Notes: a model not told the origin generated them from the sequence alone. 64,000 nucleotides of DNA from JAJFUI01 sp039698035 (GCA_039698035.1 JBDKSW010000007.1:62001-126000); one strand, 5' to 3'. Positions 14,865 to 27,026 are shown, counted from the stretch's first letter. Numbers and translations are program-made.

Positions 14865-16261
14865 ATGACCTTGGACGACTCTTCGCGGCAAGTCCGTCGG
14901 TTCCGTCTTCGACTCGCGGTCCTCCTCTCGCTCCGCGAGTGTCTGCGGTTGGCATCGGTCTGGATTATGGCCTGGGCCGCGGCCGTTGTGGCGTTGCGAG
15001 CCGTCTTTCGGATCGATCCCGCGTTGTTGCTCTGGGGCGGCGTCGGATTGGCGGTGGTCGTGGTTGTCGGGCTTGTGTTGGCCAACCGGAAGCTCCCCGC
15101 GCCGAGCGCGATCCGCGCGATGCTCGACGCTTGCGGTTCGCTCGGCGGGCTGCTGATGGCGGCCGAGGTTGCCGACATCGGTCTATGGAACATCGAGCAG
15201 GTCGCGACACCCTCGCTGCGATGGCGGCCGCATCGGCAGTTGTCCTTCCTGCTGATGAGCGTATCGTTCCTGGTTGCCGCGTTTCTCGCGCCCGACCGTT
15301 ACATTCCGGCCGGCGACGACGCCTTGCACGTAGGCGGTGAAATCCGCAAACTGGCCGAGCGGGTCCAGATTCTCAAGCAAGAGGACATCCTGCCGCCGGA
15401 AAGAGCGAAAGCCATCGAGAAGGATCTCCGGCAATTGGAGAAAGATGCTCTGGGCAAGGATCCGGCAAAGACGATGGAGGCCATCGACCATCTCGATCAG
15501 GCGTGCGGCAAGGCGGCGGCCGAAGCGGCCGAGTCGCTGATCCGTCAGGCCGAGAAGGCCGCCAAGGCGGAGGCCCTGTCGGCTGCCCTTCAAGCTGCGC
15601 AGGGCCAGTTGGACCCAGACAAGATGGCCGAGTCGATGAAGGACTTGACCGAGGCCGCCGAAAAGCTGGCTGCGGAAAACAAGGCCTTGGCCGACGAGCT
15701 GGATTCGGCAATTGGCGACTGCAACGACAATCTCAGCACTGAGCAGCTGCAACAGATTGGCGAGGTCATGAAGGACTGCAAAGCGTGCAGCCGCTGCAAG
15801 CTCGCTAAACTCGTGCAAGGGCGTCTGGTCGATGGCGATCAGTTGTTGCTGTTTGACGAAGCGGCCCAAGGCGACCAGGGCGCGTTGCTCGCCGAGCTGT
15901 CCGAGGACGGAGACGAGCTGTTGCTGTCCGGCGCCGCCGCTCCGCGAGACGGCGACGGGTTGCCCGGGCGCGGCGGCATCAATCGCGGCCGTGCCGACGC
16001 GGCCATGACTTGGCAAGACAAGGTCCAGCGAGGCGACGCGGCCTTCAAGGAGAAGGCCTTGCCGCCGGCCGCTGCCGCTTCGCTCAAGGAGAGCAAGCGG
16101 GTCGGAATGAGCGTCGGCAATCCCACCGCGGCGAAGCCGGGCAACGGTTCCGTCGGCGGCGTCTTGAAGTCTTCGGCCGCCGGCGGCGGCGAATCGCGCA
16201 CCCGGACCATTCTTCCAGAACACGAAAAAGCCGTTCAGCGTTACTTCAATCGCGAGAAAAA

Positions 16262-16265
<4 letters not shown>
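14865..16265 (+). CDS. Membrane protein of unknown function, first gene of the MoxR operon
   Basis: The 466-residue protein has two membrane segments near the N-terminus (about 30-70), a third at about 125-145, then a long alanine- and lysine-rich helical region (about 165-290) likely to form coiled coil, and a low-complexity glycine- and alanine-rich tail. A CKACSRCK motif lies at about residue 305. I recognise no enzymatic domain. Its stop overlaps the moxR start (ATGA). Such proteins begin MoxR/von Willebrand operons in planctomycetes and may be a membrane substrate or scaffold. Confidence 0.8.
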
Positions 16266-17325
<1,060 letters not shown>

Positions 17326-17329
<4 letters not shown>

Positions 17330-19134
17330 TCGCAGGATACGTGTCAACCTGGATTCGCGTCTTGCTGATGGGTGTCTCGGTTGCGGCCCTCGGCCGCATC
17401 GCCGTCGCCGAGCGCATCGGACCGGTGGACGTCAACGTGCAACCGTTGCCGACGGCCGACAATGCGTCTGGCTCATCGCGCGGCGTACGGCACGGTTACC
17501 TCGAGTATCGCGTGCAACTGAGAAACTCGTCGGCCAAGAAGTTGCAGGTGGAGTTGAGTCAGGAGCCTTATCGCGGCTTCGGCGGTGCAAAGGTGGCGCG
17601 AACCGTCCGCCTGGACGCCGGGCAGCAAGCGGCCGTCTCGCTTTTCCAGCCAGTGAGCGTCATGACTGGCTGGGGGCTGACCGTTCGTGTCCCAGGCGAG
17701 GAGCCGAAGACGATTGCAGTGTCACAGCCTCTGGATCAGACCTATGGTCAGTCGTTGCACTGCGCCGTGCTGACGAGCCGAGGCGTGCCACAAGACTTTC
17801 GCGAGTTGAAACCTGACGTGGGAGCCGCGTCGGCTACGCCTGGCGCGCCGTCGACCGAGCCGTCGGAGCCGTTCGCGTTCCTGCGCAGCGAGACGCCGGT
17901 CAGTCAGTGGAACGCGCATTGGCTCGGTTACTCCTGCTTCGACGTGATTGTGGTCACTGGAAAGGAAGTGGACGAGATGCCCGGGGCTGTGCAGTTGGCC
18001 CTGCGTCGCTACATCGAGTGTGGCGGCGTGGTGCTCGTCCACGCGGCGAAAGTCCCGAGTGTCCTATCGCAAGGGGGAACTCCGGACGGTGTGCGCGGCT
18101 ATCAGGTCGGTTTTGGTCGCATCGTTGCCGGGTATCGGGGGACGCCCAGTTGGAAGAAGACGCGCAACGCCCTGGCGAGTTGCGGATGGCACGAATACGA
18201 TCCTCAGGACAAGCCGAGCCACACGGCGCCGACCTTGGTTGCCGAGACGACCGTGCCCGTCCGAGGGCTGTTCATCTTGGTCCTGGTCTTCGGCATCGGC
18301 ATCGGTCCGGCGAACCTCTGGCTGCTCTCGCGTTACAGACGTCGCATCTGGCTTTGGTGGAACGTGCCGGCCATTTCCCTGCTGACGTGCCTGCTCGTTT
18401 TTGCCTACTCGTTGGCGTCGGAAGGCATTACGGGGCGCGGTCGCGTGGCCAGCTTCACGCTGCTCGACGAAGGGCAACATCGCGCGACGACGATCGGTTA
18501 TGTCTCGTTCTACTGCCCGCTGACGCCGTCCGTGGGCCCCCAGTTCAGCGTCGATACGGATGTCATGTTGCTCAGCAATGCGTCGAATTCGTATCGTCGC
18601 GGTTCGTATCGCCAAAGCGACGGCTACCGGGTCATCGACTGGACCAACAACCAATTGCTTGCTTCCGGCTGGGTCACGGCCCGCGTGCCGGCCTATTTCC
18701 AAATCAGGAAGAGCGAAGACCGCCGCGAGCGGCTCACGGTCGAGAAACAGAAGGACGGCGCGCTGAAGGTCGTGAACGCCCTGGGGGCGGACATCGAGCG
18801 GCTCTACGTGGCCGACGCCGAGGGTCGAACGTTCGAGGCCGAGCGGATTCCGGCCGGCGCCGAGCGGACGCTTGCCAAGCGTGCGGGCAAGAAGGCCATC
18901 GCCTCGGATCTGCGGTCGGCCGCGTTTCGCGCGCTGTTCAACAATACCGAGTGGCTCGGTCTGCTGGGCCAAATGCGACAATCCCGCGACTTCTCCGCGT
19001 TCTTGGCCCCCGGCTCTTACGTGGCCGTGTTGAAGAAGTCGCCGTTTGTCGAGACGCCGCTGTCGGGCGTCGAATCCGAAGACACCGTCGCCATCGTGTG
19101 CGGCACCTCGAAGGAATCCGATCATGGACGTTAA
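17326..19134 (+). CDS. Membrane protein of unknown function in the MoxR operon
   Basis: The 602-residue protein has an N-terminal hydrophobic signal (about residues 8-28), a beta-rich extracytoplasmic region, a stretch resembling a glutamine-amidotransferase-like fold (FDVIVVTGKEVDEMP ... LRRYIECGGVVLVHAAKV), and two membrane segments at about 313-330 and 340-360. A soluble C-terminal part follows. No catalytic triad is evident. It overlaps moxR by four bases and the ABC ATPase gene by eleven. It may be an accessory of the transporter or of the von Willebrand system; the function is unknown. Confidence 0.8.
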
Positions 19135-20053
19135 GGTCGTCAACCTCAAGCGTTACTTCGGCAAGACGCGAGCCGTCGACGACATCTCGTTCGAGTTCTC
19201 GTCCGGCGACGTGTTCGGCTTTGTCGGGCCCAACGGCGCCGGCAAGACCACCACGATGCGCATCTTGGCGACACTCGATGAGCCGACCGAGGGGAATGCG
19301 TTCATCAACGGCGTCTCGCTGATCGACGAACCGGAAAAAGCGCGACGCCACATCGGTTTCATGCCCGACGCCCTGCCCACGCATCGTGACATTACGGTGC
19401 ATGAATACCTCGATTTCTTCGCCAGGGCGTACGATGTTCGCGGTCCGAAGCGGCTGGCCGTCGTCGATTCGGTCGAGCAGTTCACGAATCTGAAAGGAAT
19501 CCGCGACAAGTTCCTGCGCGCCCTGTCTAAGGGGATGAAGCAGCGGGTGAGCCTGGCCCGGTCGCTGGTGCATGACCCGTCCGTGCTGGTCCTCGACGAG
19601 CCTGCGGCCGGCCTCGATCCGCGTGCCCGAGTCGAGCTGCGCGAGTTGTTGCGCGTGCTGGCCGATCGCGGAAAGGCCATCCTCATTAGCTCGCACATTC
19701 TCACGGAGCTGGCGGAAATTTGCAACGGCGCGGTCATTATCGAGCAGGGACGCATCCTTCGGGCCGGCTCGATGGAGCAGATTCTTGCGCGCGAGTCGCC
19801 CCACCGGACGATCGTCATCCGCGCGGCCGGCGGGCCCGACGCGCTGCACAAGGCGTTGCTCGAGGTGCCGGCCGTCCACGAGGCTCGCATCGTCGGCGAG
19901 GATGTCGAGATTCGGATTGACGGCGACGACAACGTCCACAGCGACATTTTGGCCCGTCTGATCGGCAGCGGCTTCCGCATCGTCGATTTCCGCCAACGCC
20001 AGATGGATCTGGAAGACGTTTTCATGACTGTGACGAAGGGAGAAGTGCAGTGA
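19124..20053 (+). CDS. ABC transporter ATP-binding protein
   Basis: The 309-residue protein has Walker A GPNGAGKTTTM, the signature LSKGMKQR, Walker B VLVLDEPAAGLDP, and switch His in SSHILTELAEI. It resembles the CcmA/ABC-2 exporter class, with a C-terminal extension of about 80 residues as in many drug and lipid exporters. The ATG at 19124 lies inside the end of the previous gene. The permease follows with a four-base overlap, so the pair forms one exporter. The substrate is unknown. Confidence 0.95.
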   Translation: MDVKVVNLKRYFGKTRAVDDISFEFSSGDVFGFVGPNGAGKTTTMRILATLDEPTEGNAFINGVSLIDEPEKARRHIGFMPDALPTHRDITVHEYLDFFARAYDVRGPKRLAVVDSVEQFTNLKGIRDKFLRALSKGMKQRVSLARSLVHDPSVLVLDEPAAGLDPRARVELRELLRVLADRGKAILISSHILTELAEICNGAVIIEQGRILRAGSMEQILARESPHRTIVIRAAGGPDALHKALLEVPAVHEARIVGEDVEIRIDGDDNVHSDILARLIGSGFRIVDFRQRQMDLEDVFMTVTKGEVQ

Positions 20054-21546
20054 ACACGTTTCTGCGTTGGATTGCCGTCGCGGATGATCGGATGAACCCC
20101 GTCGCGGTCAAGGAATCGCGGCAGGCCGTTCAGAGCCGCTGGGTCGTCGCCATCCTGACGCTGTTTCTGGTGATCAACCTGACCGTCATCGGCGGCTATT
20201 TGATGCTTTCCACCGATTCGGAGACGAGCATCACGGGCGGCCGCGACGTGTTCGCCGGCCTGATGGGCGTCCTGGTCGTCACGTGCATCGCCTTTGTGCC
20301 GCTCTACTCGGGCGTTCGCCTCTCACTCGAGCGTAGCGACGTCAACGTCGATCTGTTGTTCATTTCGACCATCACCCCGGCGGCCATCGTTCGCGGCAAA
20401 TACCTGAACGCGATGGCCCTGACGCTGTTGATGTTCAGCGCGTGCATGCCGTTCATGGTCCTGACCTACCTGCTCCGAGGCATCGACCTGCCGACCATCT
20501 TTTATGCCCTCGCGTGGAGCTTCCTGGTCTGCGCGGTGGCCAACGCGGTGGGCATCTTCGCCGGTTCCATCCCAGGCAGTTGGTTCATCCGTGGCGTTGT
20601 CGCCGTCGTCATGGTGTTTCAACTGTTCTACCTCGGGGGCGCAACGATTGCTTTGATCAATGCGACCGTCTACCGGGGCTGGTTTGGCAGCACTGCCACC
20701 TGGAGCGAGGCAGCATGGCTGGCGTTTTCCGAGCTGCTTGCGATTGGTTTGCTGCACGTCTACTCGGTGGCCCTGCTGAGCCCCAAGACGTCGAATCGCA
20801 TGTTCGTTCCGCGCATCTGCGTCACCTGCTGCTGGGCCTTGTTCGGCGCGGCGGCCGTCGCGTGGGCGCTCATTGAGGAGCGGATGTGGCCGGTCCAGGC
20901 CTGGACCATGAGCAGCGGCATTGCGATCATGTTTCTGTTGGTCGCCGCTCTGGGCGAGCGCGATTCCTGGAGCTATCGCGTCCGGCGCACCATCCCACGA
21001 AACCCGTTGTCGCGTCTCCTTGCGTTCGTGTTCTACAGCGGGGCGGCGGGCGGCATGGTCTGGTGCACGCTCCTGTTTGTTGCGACCATCGGCGTCGCCC
21101 ACCTGATTGCTGCAGGCCGTCCGAGCTTGGCCAAAGAACTCTTCGCAGTGAACGGCGACCTCGCATACGTCTTTGGCTACGCGCTCTGCTATTGCCTGAC
21201 GATTGCCGCGCTGCGTCCGGTCATCCTGCGCCGCATGGCGACGCCCGGCCTTTCGGTCCTCGCGGCCTTCCTGGGCATTGCAGTCTGTCTGGGGCCCTAT
21301 CTGGTGGCGTTTTTCATCGAACGCGACTGGTGGCGCGCCGTTCCGTGGTACCTGGTTGGCAGCCCGATGGTCCTCAGCATGTCCAACGAGGCGGCGAAGA
21401 ACGCGGCCAGCGTGGTTCTGCTCGCCTGGCTGGGGCTTGGGCTCCTGGCCGCCTCGCCCTGGGCGCTTGGCCAGTGGCGGCGTTTCGAGTCGGCCAAGCC
21501 GCCGGTGTGTCCGCCGGCCGAGTCGGTGGCCGCTGAGGTCGTGTGA
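20050..21546 (+). CDS. ABC-2 type transporter permease
   Basis: The 498-residue protein begins with DRMNPVAVKESRQAVQSRW, the cytoplasmic entry typical of ABC-2 permeases, and has about ten to twelve hydrophobic segments. It should form the membrane part of the exporter with the ATPase just upstream (four-base overlap). Its stop overlaps the start of the DUF58 gene (TGATG). In planctomycete genomes such ABC pairs are often embedded in MoxR operons, suggesting export of something used in envelope or appendage assembly. The cargo is not predictable. Confidence 0.9.
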   Translation: MNTFLRWIAVADDRMNPVAVKESRQAVQSRWVVAILTLFLVINLTVIGGYLMLSTDSETSITGGRDVFAGLMGVLVVTCIAFVPLYSGVRLSLERSDVNVDLLFISTITPAAIVRGKYLNAMALTLLMFSACMPFMVLTYLLRGIDLPTIFYALAWSFLVCAVANAVGIFAGSIPGSWFIRGVVAVVMVFQLFYLGGATIALINATVYRGWFGSTATWSEAAWLAFSELLAIGLLHVYSVALLSPKTSNRMFVPRICVTCCWALFGAAAVAWALIEERMWPVQAWTMSSGIAIMFLLVAALGERDSWSYRVRRTIPRNPLSRLLAFVFYSGAAGGMVWCTLLFVATIGVAHLIAAGRPSLAKELFAVNGDLAYVFGYALCYCLTIAALRPVILRRMATPGLSVLAAFLGIAVCLGPYLVAFFIERDWWRAVPWYLVGSPMVLSMSNEAAKNAASVVLLAWLGLGLLAASPWALGQWRRFESAKPPVCPPAESVAAEVV

Positions 21547-22460
21547 TGGCGGATGAACCAAGCCACGGGTCAAGACGCACGCAGGGTTCCATGACCGCCC
21601 CGATCGCTCAATTCCTCGCCGCCGGCCAGCAAGCAGGCGCTCGGTATACGCTGGCGGCCGCGCGTCGCGCGCCACAGGGCACGGCCGGCGTCCAACTCGG
21701 ACGGCTGGCCGGTGACAGCATGGAGTTCATGGACCATCGCGAGTATCAGCCCGGCGACGATCTGCGACGACTCGATTGGGCTGCCTACGCCCGAAGCGAC
21801 AAGATGATCGTCAAGCTATTTCGGCAGGAGGTCTGCCCCCACCTGGACCTTGTGATCGACGGCTCGCGCTCGATGAACCTCGACGGCACGCCCAAGGCGG
21901 GCGCGGCGCTCGGCGTTGCGGCGGCCCTGGCGACGGCGGCCTCGAACGCCGGCCACACGCATCGGGCGTTCATTACCAACCGAGGCTGCGAAGCGGTTGG
22001 CAACGGCGCCGCGCTGCCCAGCGTTTGGGAGGGAATCGCGTTCGACTCGCGCCAGTCGCCGCCCGAGGCGTTCCACACGCTGCCACCGCGATGGCAGCCG
22101 CACGGCATCCGCGTCCTCGTGAGCGACCTGCTCTGGCTGGGCGATCCGCTGGAAATGCTCACCGTGTTCAGCGCTGGCGCGGCGGCCGTTTACGTCGTCG
22201 AGGTGCTTGCCGCTGCGGACATCGAGCCCGAACATCACGGGAACCTGCGATTGGTGGACAGCGAAAGCGACGCGGCCGACGATGTGTTTCTCGATGCGGC
22301 GGCGCTGGCCCGATATCGCAGCAATGTCGCGCGTCATCGTGATGCGTGGCGTCGCGCCGCCCGACAGGTCGGGGCCCTGCTAGTGCCGCTGGTGGCCGAG
22401 CGGGTGGCCTGCGATTGGGATTTGTCGCCGCTGGTCGACGCGGGCATCCTAACCCTTTGA
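21546..22460 (+). CDS. DUF58-domain protein
   Basis: The 304-residue product contains the DUF58 signature DHREYQPGDDLRRLDWAAYARSDKMIVKLFRQE, followed by a von Willebrand-like fold with DGSRSMN as a MIDAS-type metal site. DUF58 proteins accompany MoxR ATPases and are thought to be partners or clients. The ATG at 21546 overlaps the permease stop; an internal ATG at 21591 (MTAPIAQFL) could be the true start because family members usually begin near there. It is 16 bases from the next gene. Confidence 0.93.
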   Translation: MADEPSHGSRRTQGSMTAPIAQFLAAGQQAGARYTLAAARRAPQGTAGVQLGRLAGDSMEFMDHREYQPGDDLRRLDWAAYARSDKMIVKLFRQEVCPHLDLVIDGSRSMNLDGTPKAGAALGVAAALATAASNAGHTHRAFITNRGCEAVGNGAALPSVWEGIAFDSRQSPPEAFHTLPPRWQPHGIRVLVSDLLWLGDPLEMLTVFSAGAAAVYVVEVLAAADIEPEHHGNLRLVDSESDAADDVFLDAAALARYRSNVARHRDAWRRAARQVGALLVPLVAERVACDWDLSPLVDAGILTL

Positions 22461-22476
22461 CGCCGGAGCCCGAGCC

Positions 22477-24234
22477 ATGGTCATCACGTCGCCGCTGATG
22501 CTTCTCGGGCTGCTGGCCGTTCCCGCCGTGGCGGCCATCTATTGGCTGCGAAGCCGATCGCGCCGCGTGGTCGTGTCGAGCGTCGATTTCTGGCTGGACC
22601 CGAATCGGCCTCGCCAAGGCGGACGTATTTTGCATCGTATGCAGACGCCGCTGTGCCTGCTGCTGGAACTGCTGGCCCTGGCGATGTTGGCCCTGGCGGC
22701 GGCCGGTCCCGTTCTGGTGAAGCGAGATGTCGTCCGGCCGCTGATCGTCGTGCTCGACGACTCGTACTCGATGCTTGCGCTGGCCGAGGATGGGCCTCGA
22801 TCCGCGCGCGATCGGGCCAAGGCGGCCTTATCCGAAGAGCTTGCCCGGTGCGCTTACACGACGCGATTCGTGGTGGCCGGCGTTCGCCCGCGACTCGTGG
22901 CCGAGCCGTTGCGCGAGCCGTCGCGGCTCGATGAACTGCTGGGGGCCTGGACGTGTCAAAGCCCGGCGGCCGATCTTGCGGCGGCCGTCGCCTTGGCGTC
23001 CGAGATCGGCGGCCCGGCCGCCCGGATCCTCGTGTTGACCGACCGCGTGCCCTCTCCGAAGCCGGATGCGGGAAAGATCCAGTGGTGGGCGTTCGGCGTC
23101 AATCGCCCCAATGCGGCCCTGACGGCCGCATCGCGGACGGCGTCCGGCGGCGACGAGCGCGTCCTGCTGGAGATCTCTTGGCTTGCGGACGCCGCTGGCC
23201 AGGCGACGCTGACCCTGGAAGGCGGTGATCTCGCCAAACCGCAAACCGATCAGTTGATGCTGAGGGCCGGCGCGTCGCGGCAAATCACGCTGAGCCTTCC
23301 CGCGGGCTGTCCGCCGCTCAAGGCCCGGCTGAGCGCGGACGCCTTGGCCATCGACAACGAGGTGGTTCTGTTGCCAGCGGCAGCCCGGCCGCTGCGTGTG
23401 CTCGTCAATCTGGGCGATGCCAACCTGCGCCGCGCCGTTTCCCGAGCGTTGGAAGCGACCGGCCAGACGCGACAGGTGGCGGATCGCCCCGACCTGATCG
23501 TTACAGATCAGGCGGGCCAAAGCGACGACGCGACCTGGCGCTGGGAGATCGTGGGCCGTGGCGACGCGCCGGCCTATACCGGCCCGTTCATCATTGACCG
23601 CGGCCATCCGCTGACCCAGGGACTGTCGCTGCAAGACGCGATCTGGTCGGCCGCCTCGTCGGCCAAGCTGAGCGGGTCGTGGATTGTTTCGGCGGGCAAT
23701 ATTCCGCTCATCACCGAGCGGATCGACGCGGGCGGGCGGCGTCGCCTGCAAGTGAATCTGGTCGGCGACCGGTCGACGCTTCTCGAAATGCCCGACTGGC
23801 CCATCCTCGTGACGAACGTCGTCCATTGGCGTCAGAGCGGCTTGCCGGGGCCCGCAATCGTCAACGCGCGGCTCGGCCAAACCGTTTCCGTCGCGATTGC
23901 CAAGGAAGCGAAGCGGGCCGATGTGGTTTGGCCGGACGCCAGCGTTCATGCGTGCAACGTGCACGGCCGTCGCGTTGATATTCCAGCGGAACGGGTCGGG
24001 CTTTACTCGGTCCGAACGCCCGAGGCCACGCACCGGTTTGCGTGCAACGCCGTTTCACGAGACGAGTCGAATTTGGCCGATTGCCGTTCGGGCCGCTGGG
24101 GAGATTGGAACCGGTCGCCCGATTATCAGGATCGGCAAGTGCCGCTGGGCTGGATTTGCCTGTTGGTGGTCGTCGTGGCGCTCGGCGGTCACATGGCCCT
24201 GATTACTCGCAGTCGCGACGGGACCCCCGCATGA
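22477..24234 (+). CDS. BatA-like membrane protein with von Willebrand domain
   Basis: The 585-residue protein starts with a BatA N-terminal segment: SPLMLLGLLAVPAVAAIYWL, a charged linker, and a second hydrophobic stretch ending AAAGPVL. A von Willebrand A domain with the metal-binding motif Asp94-x-Ser-x-Ser (VLDDSYSM) follows. A C-terminal membrane helix (WICLLVVVVALGGHMALI) anchors the other end. Such proteins act with MoxR and DUF58. Its stop overlaps the next start (ATGA). Confidence 0.9.
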   Translation: MVITSPLMLLGLLAVPAVAAIYWLRSRSRRVVVSSVDFWLDPNRPRQGGRILHRMQTPLCLLLELLALAMLALAAAGPVLVKRDVVRPLIVVLDDSYSMLALAEDGPRSARDRAKAALSEELARCAYTTRFVVAGVRPRLVAEPLREPSRLDELLGAWTCQSPAADLAAAVALASEIGGPAARILVLTDRVPSPKPDAGKIQWWAFGVNRPNAALTAASRTASGGDERVLLEISWLADAAGQATLTLEGGDLAKPQTDQLMLRAGASRQITLSLPAGCPPLKARLSADALAIDNEVVLLPAAARPLRVLVNLGDANLRRAVSRALEATGQTRQVADRPDLIVTDQAGQSDDATWRWEIVGRGDAPAYTGPFIIDRGHPLTQGLSLQDAIWSAASSAKLSGSWIVSAGNIPLITERIDAGGRRRLQVNLVGDRSTLLEMPDWPILVTNVVHWRQSGLPGPAIVNARLGQTVSVAIAKEAKRADVVWPDASVHACNVHGRRVDIPAERVGLYSVRTPEATHRFACNAVSRDESNLADCRSGRWGDWNRSPDYQDRQVPLGWICLLVVVVALGGHMALITRSRDGTPA

Positions 24235-27026
24235 CGTTCACCGATCCATTTTGGCTTGTCTTGGCGATCCCGATGGCGATGGCCTTTTGGCGATGGCCCT
24301 TGCCGTCGCGGCTTCTCACGGTTCTGCGATGCATCGCGTCGGTTTCGATCCTGTTGGCCCTGTGCGGCTTTTCGATTCGCTTGGCGACACGATCCGGCAC
24401 GGTGGTCCTGATCGCCGATCGAAGCTTGTCGATGCCTTCAAACTGCGAGTTGCAGCAGAGGGAGGCGGCCGATCTGATTCACGCCTCGATGCCGTCCGGC
24501 GACCGCCTGGCGGTCGTGTCATTTGGCGAGAGGGCCGCCGTCGAGCAGTCGCCGCAGGCGGGGCGTTTCGCCGGTTTTTCCGCCACAGTGGGCCGCGAGG
24601 CGTCTCAATTGGCCGACGCGATCGACACGGCCCTGTCGCTGCTGGATCGCGATGAATCGGGTCGCATCCTGCTCATGTCTGACGGCCTCTGGACCGGGCG
24701 CGACATCGCTTCCTCGGCGGCGCGGGCGGCCGCCGCCAACGTGGCCCTCGACTACCGGGTCGTTGACCGGCCGAAGAGCGGCGACTTGGCCATTGAGCGG
24801 ATCGAGGGCCCCGACTCGGCTCGGCCTGGCGAGTCGTTCATGCTGACCGCATGGATCAGCTCGCCTCGGGCGCAGGCGATTTCTTACGAGTTGCACCGCG
24901 GATCGGCCGTGATCGCCCGGGGGACGCGACCCGTGCCATCCGGTGTCAGTCGCCTGCTGTTTCGTGACACGGCGCCGGAGCATGGCGTCTGCGAGTACCT
25001 GTTGCGGGTCGACGGCGAGGGGCTCGATCCGGCGACGGAGAACAATCGAGCCCGCTTCTTGGTGGGCATCCTGGGCGATCGGCCCGTGCTTTGCGTCAGT
25101 GCAACTGGCGTTTCGGGGCTGCCGTCGCTCTTGCGTCGCGGCGGCCTGAACGTGAAGTCCCAGGCGGTCGGCGACTGCCGCTGGTCGTTGGAGGAACTGG
25201 CTGGCTACGCGGCCGTCATCGTTGAAAACACGCCGGCCAGCCGTATTGGTCGCACGGGCATGGACAACCTGGCCGCGTGGGTTGCCAAGGGCGGCGGCGG
25301 CCTGATCCTCACCGGCGGTCGCGATTCGTTCGGCCCCGGCGGATACTACAAGAGTTCGCTCGATCCCGTCATTCCCGTGTCGATGGAGTTGCGACGCGAG
25401 CACCGCAAGCTGGCGCTGGCCATCGTCGTCGCCCTGGATCGCAGCGGCAGCATGGCAATGACGGTGCCGGGCGGTCGCGCCAAGATGGATCTGGCCAACT
25501 TGGCCACGGCCGAAGTCATCGACCTGTTGAGCCCAATGGATCAGTTCGGTTGCGTCGCCGTCGACAGCGCGGCGCACGAAATCGTCCCATTGAGCGCCGT
25601 GACGAACAAGGGCGAGATGCGAAGCCGCGTGCTGCAAATCGATTCGGCCGGCGGCGGCATCTTCATCTACGAGGCCCTGAAAAACGCCGCGAGGATGCTC
25701 GCGCCCGCCGAGGCGGGCGCCAAGCACATCGTCCTCTTTGCCGATGCGGCGGACAGCGAGCAGCCGGGCGACTACAAGGCGCTCGTGGCCAAGTGCGTCA
25801 AGGCTGGCATCACGATCAGCGTCGTCGGGCTGGGCACCGAACGAGACTCCGATGCCGAGCTGTTGAAGGACGTCGCCAGGCGCGGCGGCGGCCAGTGTAT
25901 GTTCACCAACGTGGCCGAGGAGTTGCCCCGGCTGTTTGCGCAGGACACGCTGGTCGTCGCGCGCAGCGCGTTTCTCGACACGCCGGTGGCCGTTCGCCCG
26001 GTTGCCGGCCTGATGGTCCTGACGCGGCAGCCGCTCGGCGATTTCCCGGCCATCGGCGGCTACAACCTGTGCTATCTCCGGCCGACCGCCAATCTGGCCG
26101 TCGCCTCGAAGGACGAGTACACGGCGCCGGTGGTTGCCAGTTGGCACGTCGGTCTCGGTCGCGTCCTTTGCTACACGGGCGAGGTCGATGGAAAGCATAC
26201 CGGGGCGATTGCAAAGTGGAAAAACGTCGGCGAGTTTTTCACCTCGCTCGCCCGATGGACGGCCGGTCGGCAGCAGTCGCTGGGCCGCGGTATCTTGGCC
26301 ACCCAGGAGCTTCGGAACGGAGTCTGCCGGGTCGAATTGCATCTCGATCCCGATCGTGAGACCACGGCCTTTTCGAGTCTGCCCGAGCTGACGGTTCTTT
26401 CGGCGCGGCCGGGCGAGTCGGCCGTTTCGAGGAAGGTCCGCATGAATTGGGCCTCGGCCGACGTGCTGTTGGCCGAGCTGCCGATTAGCGGCAGCGAGAC
26501 GTTGCTCAACACCGTTTCCTCGCCCGGCATCGGTCAGACCACGCTTGCTCCCGTTTGCCTGCCGTACTCGCCCGAGTACCTGCCGCAAACCACCGGCCGC
26601 GGTCAGAACGCGCTCGAGCAACTGGCTTCTTCAACTGGCGGCCGCGAGCGCGTCAACCTGAGCGACATCTGGCGCGACCTTCCGCGAAAATCTCGAGGTG
26701 TGTCGCTGGCGTCCTATCTGCTAATCGTGGCCATCGTGGCGTTTTTGCTGGAAGTCTTGCAGCGGCGGACGGCCTTGCTGAGCGTGCGATGGCGAGCGAT
26801 GCCAGCCCACTGGCCGGCTGCGCTTCGACCATCGTGGCGTCTGCCGCGTCTGTCGCTGCCGCGCGGGCGAAAGAAAACCGAGCAAATTGGCGCAAAGTCT
26901 TCGTCCGAAACGGCAACGACCGCGAAATCGCCTGCCTCAGTTCCTGAAAAGACAACGGACGGGAAAGGCTTCTCGGACGTCCTCGATCAAGCGCGGCAAC
27001 GCGCGCGCCGGCGCACGGGGCGTTAG
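24231..27026 (+). CDS. Large membrane protein with two von Willebrand-like domains and an amidotransferase-like domain
   Basis: The 931-residue protein has two N-terminal membrane segments, a first MIDAS motif D63-R-S-L-S, a class I glutamine-amidotransferase-like region (about 280-390, with GGGGLILTGGRDSFGPGGYY), and a second von Willebrand domain with D403-R-S-G-S. A membrane helix follows near residue 830 and a basic tail ends the protein. The amidotransferase-like domain lacks an obvious catalytic cysteine, so it is probably structural. It is the last gene of the operon that starts at 14865 and is followed by convergent phoU. Confidence 0.9.
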   Translation: MTFTDPFWLVLAIPMAMAFWRWPLPSRLLTVLRCIASVSILLALCGFSIRLATRSGTVVLIADRSLSMPSNCELQQREAADLIHASMPSGDRLAVVSFGERAAVEQSPQAGRFAGFSATVGREASQLADAIDTALSLLDRDESGRILLMSDGLWTGRDIASSAARAAAANVALDYRVVDRPKSGDLAIERIEGPDSARPGESFMLTAWISSPRAQAISYELHRGSAVIARGTRPVPSGVSRLLFRDTAPEHGVCEYLLRVDGEGLDPATENNRARFLVGILGDRPVLCVSATGVSGLPSLLRRGGLNVKSQAVGDCRWSLEELAGYAAVIVENTPASRIGRTGMDNLAAWVAKGGGGLILTGGRDSFGPGGYYKSSLDPVIPVSMELRREHRKLALAIVVALDRSGSMAMTVPGGRAKMDLANLATAEVIDLLSPMDQFGCVAVDSAAHEIVPLSAVTNKGEMRSRVLQIDSAGGGIFIYEALKNAARMLAPAEAGAKHIVLFADAADSEQPGDYKALVAKCVKAGITISVVGLGTERDSDAELLKDVARRGGGQCMFTNVAEELPRLFAQDTLVVARSAFLDTPVAVRPVAGLMVLTRQPLGDFPAIGGYNLCYLRPTANLAVASKDEYTAPVVASWHVGLGRVLCYTGEVDGKHTGAIAKWKNVGEFFTSLARWTAGRQQSLGRGILATQELRNGVCRVELHLDPDRETTAFSSLPELTVLSARPGESAVSRKVRMNWASADVLLAELPISGSETLLNTVSSPGIGQTTLAPVCLPYSPEYLPQTTGRGQNALEQLASSTGGRERVNLSDIWRDLPRKSRGVSLASYLLIVAIVAFLLEVLQRRTALLSVRWRAMPAHWPAALRPSWRLPRLSLPRGRKKTEQIGAKSSSETATTAKSPASVPEKTTDGKGFSDVLDQARQRARRRTGR

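Noticed and set aside
20323..21675. A 450-codon frame antisense to the ABC permease.
   Set aside because: The composition (rich in Arg, Gly, His and Gln) is typical of antisense frames of membrane proteins.
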